Source: Mesostigma viride
Lineage: Eukaryota; Streptophyta; Mesostigmatophyceae; Mesostigmatales; Mesostigmataceae
Assembly (NCBI GenBank): GCA_009746045.1
Contig: RPFO01000891.1
Span: 903,199-928,010 of the forward strand
Direction of reading: 5' to 3'
Length of the DNA stretch: 24,812 nucleotides
The position numbers were made by a program, and so were the translations under genes. This document shows positions 24,812 to 24,812 of this stretch, one piece after another (the first letter of the stretch is position 1; each line of letters begins with the position of its first letter). The notes below the pieces were generated by a model that had not been told where the DNA came from, searched no databases, and saw only the letters and a program-made list of their open reading frames with translations.

Positions 24812-24812
24812 A

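Overview
The window is nuclear DNA from a eukaryote, most likely a green alga or a relative in the green lineage. It is GC-rich, both genes are cut by many GT-AG introns, the glycyl-tRNA synthetase has plant-like wording in its conserved blocks, and fragments of L1-type retrotransposons are present. The species cannot be named from the sequence. I saw no tRNA, rRNA or CRISPR array, and nothing prokaryotic.

Layout. Positions 1-2.58 kb form a cluster of related repeats: three degenerate copies of an element carrying only an L1-ORF1p-like coding region (A forward, B inverted, C forward), plus a 5' stub of a fourth (E). They are separated by (TTAA)n or (AAATT)n tracts. Positions 2.67-3.49 kb hold a 5'-truncated, frameshifted LINE ORF2 end on the minus strand with a (TTAC)n tail. 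Positions 3.93-13.41 kb hold a complete cytosolic-type glycyl-tRNA synthetase gene on the minus strand (10 coding exons, 693 aa). Positions 13.41-13.97 kb are a short divergent promoter region. Positions 13.97 kb to the right edge hold the 5' part of a Prp40/FBP11-type pre-mRNA splicing factor on the plus strand. Its 10 recognisable coding exons encode about 926 aa: a Pro/Gly/Met-rich N-terminus with a 37-residue polyglutamine run, two WW domains and three FF domains. The gene is still open when the window ends in a tract of about 1.55 kb made almost only of C and T.

The two genes are housekeeping genes (translation and splicing) in head-to-head order, with 568 bp between start codons. Both gene models were built by joining exons at GT/AG sites so that reading phase and family alignment hold across every junction. 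One result is a 35-nt microexon that restores the second FF domain.

The most unusual feature is how the introns behave. In at least three introns, and probably a fourth, the last bases of the upstream exon plus its 5' splice site are copied again inside the intron. The clearest case is a 78-bp tandem array in the synthetase intron 5. Several 3' splice sites are also preceded by very large pyrimidine tracts lying on the sense strand of whichever gene they belong to. These patterns suggest that splice-site sequences are seeds for local tandem duplication and satellite growth in this genome. That is an inference to be tested, not a demonstrated mechanism.
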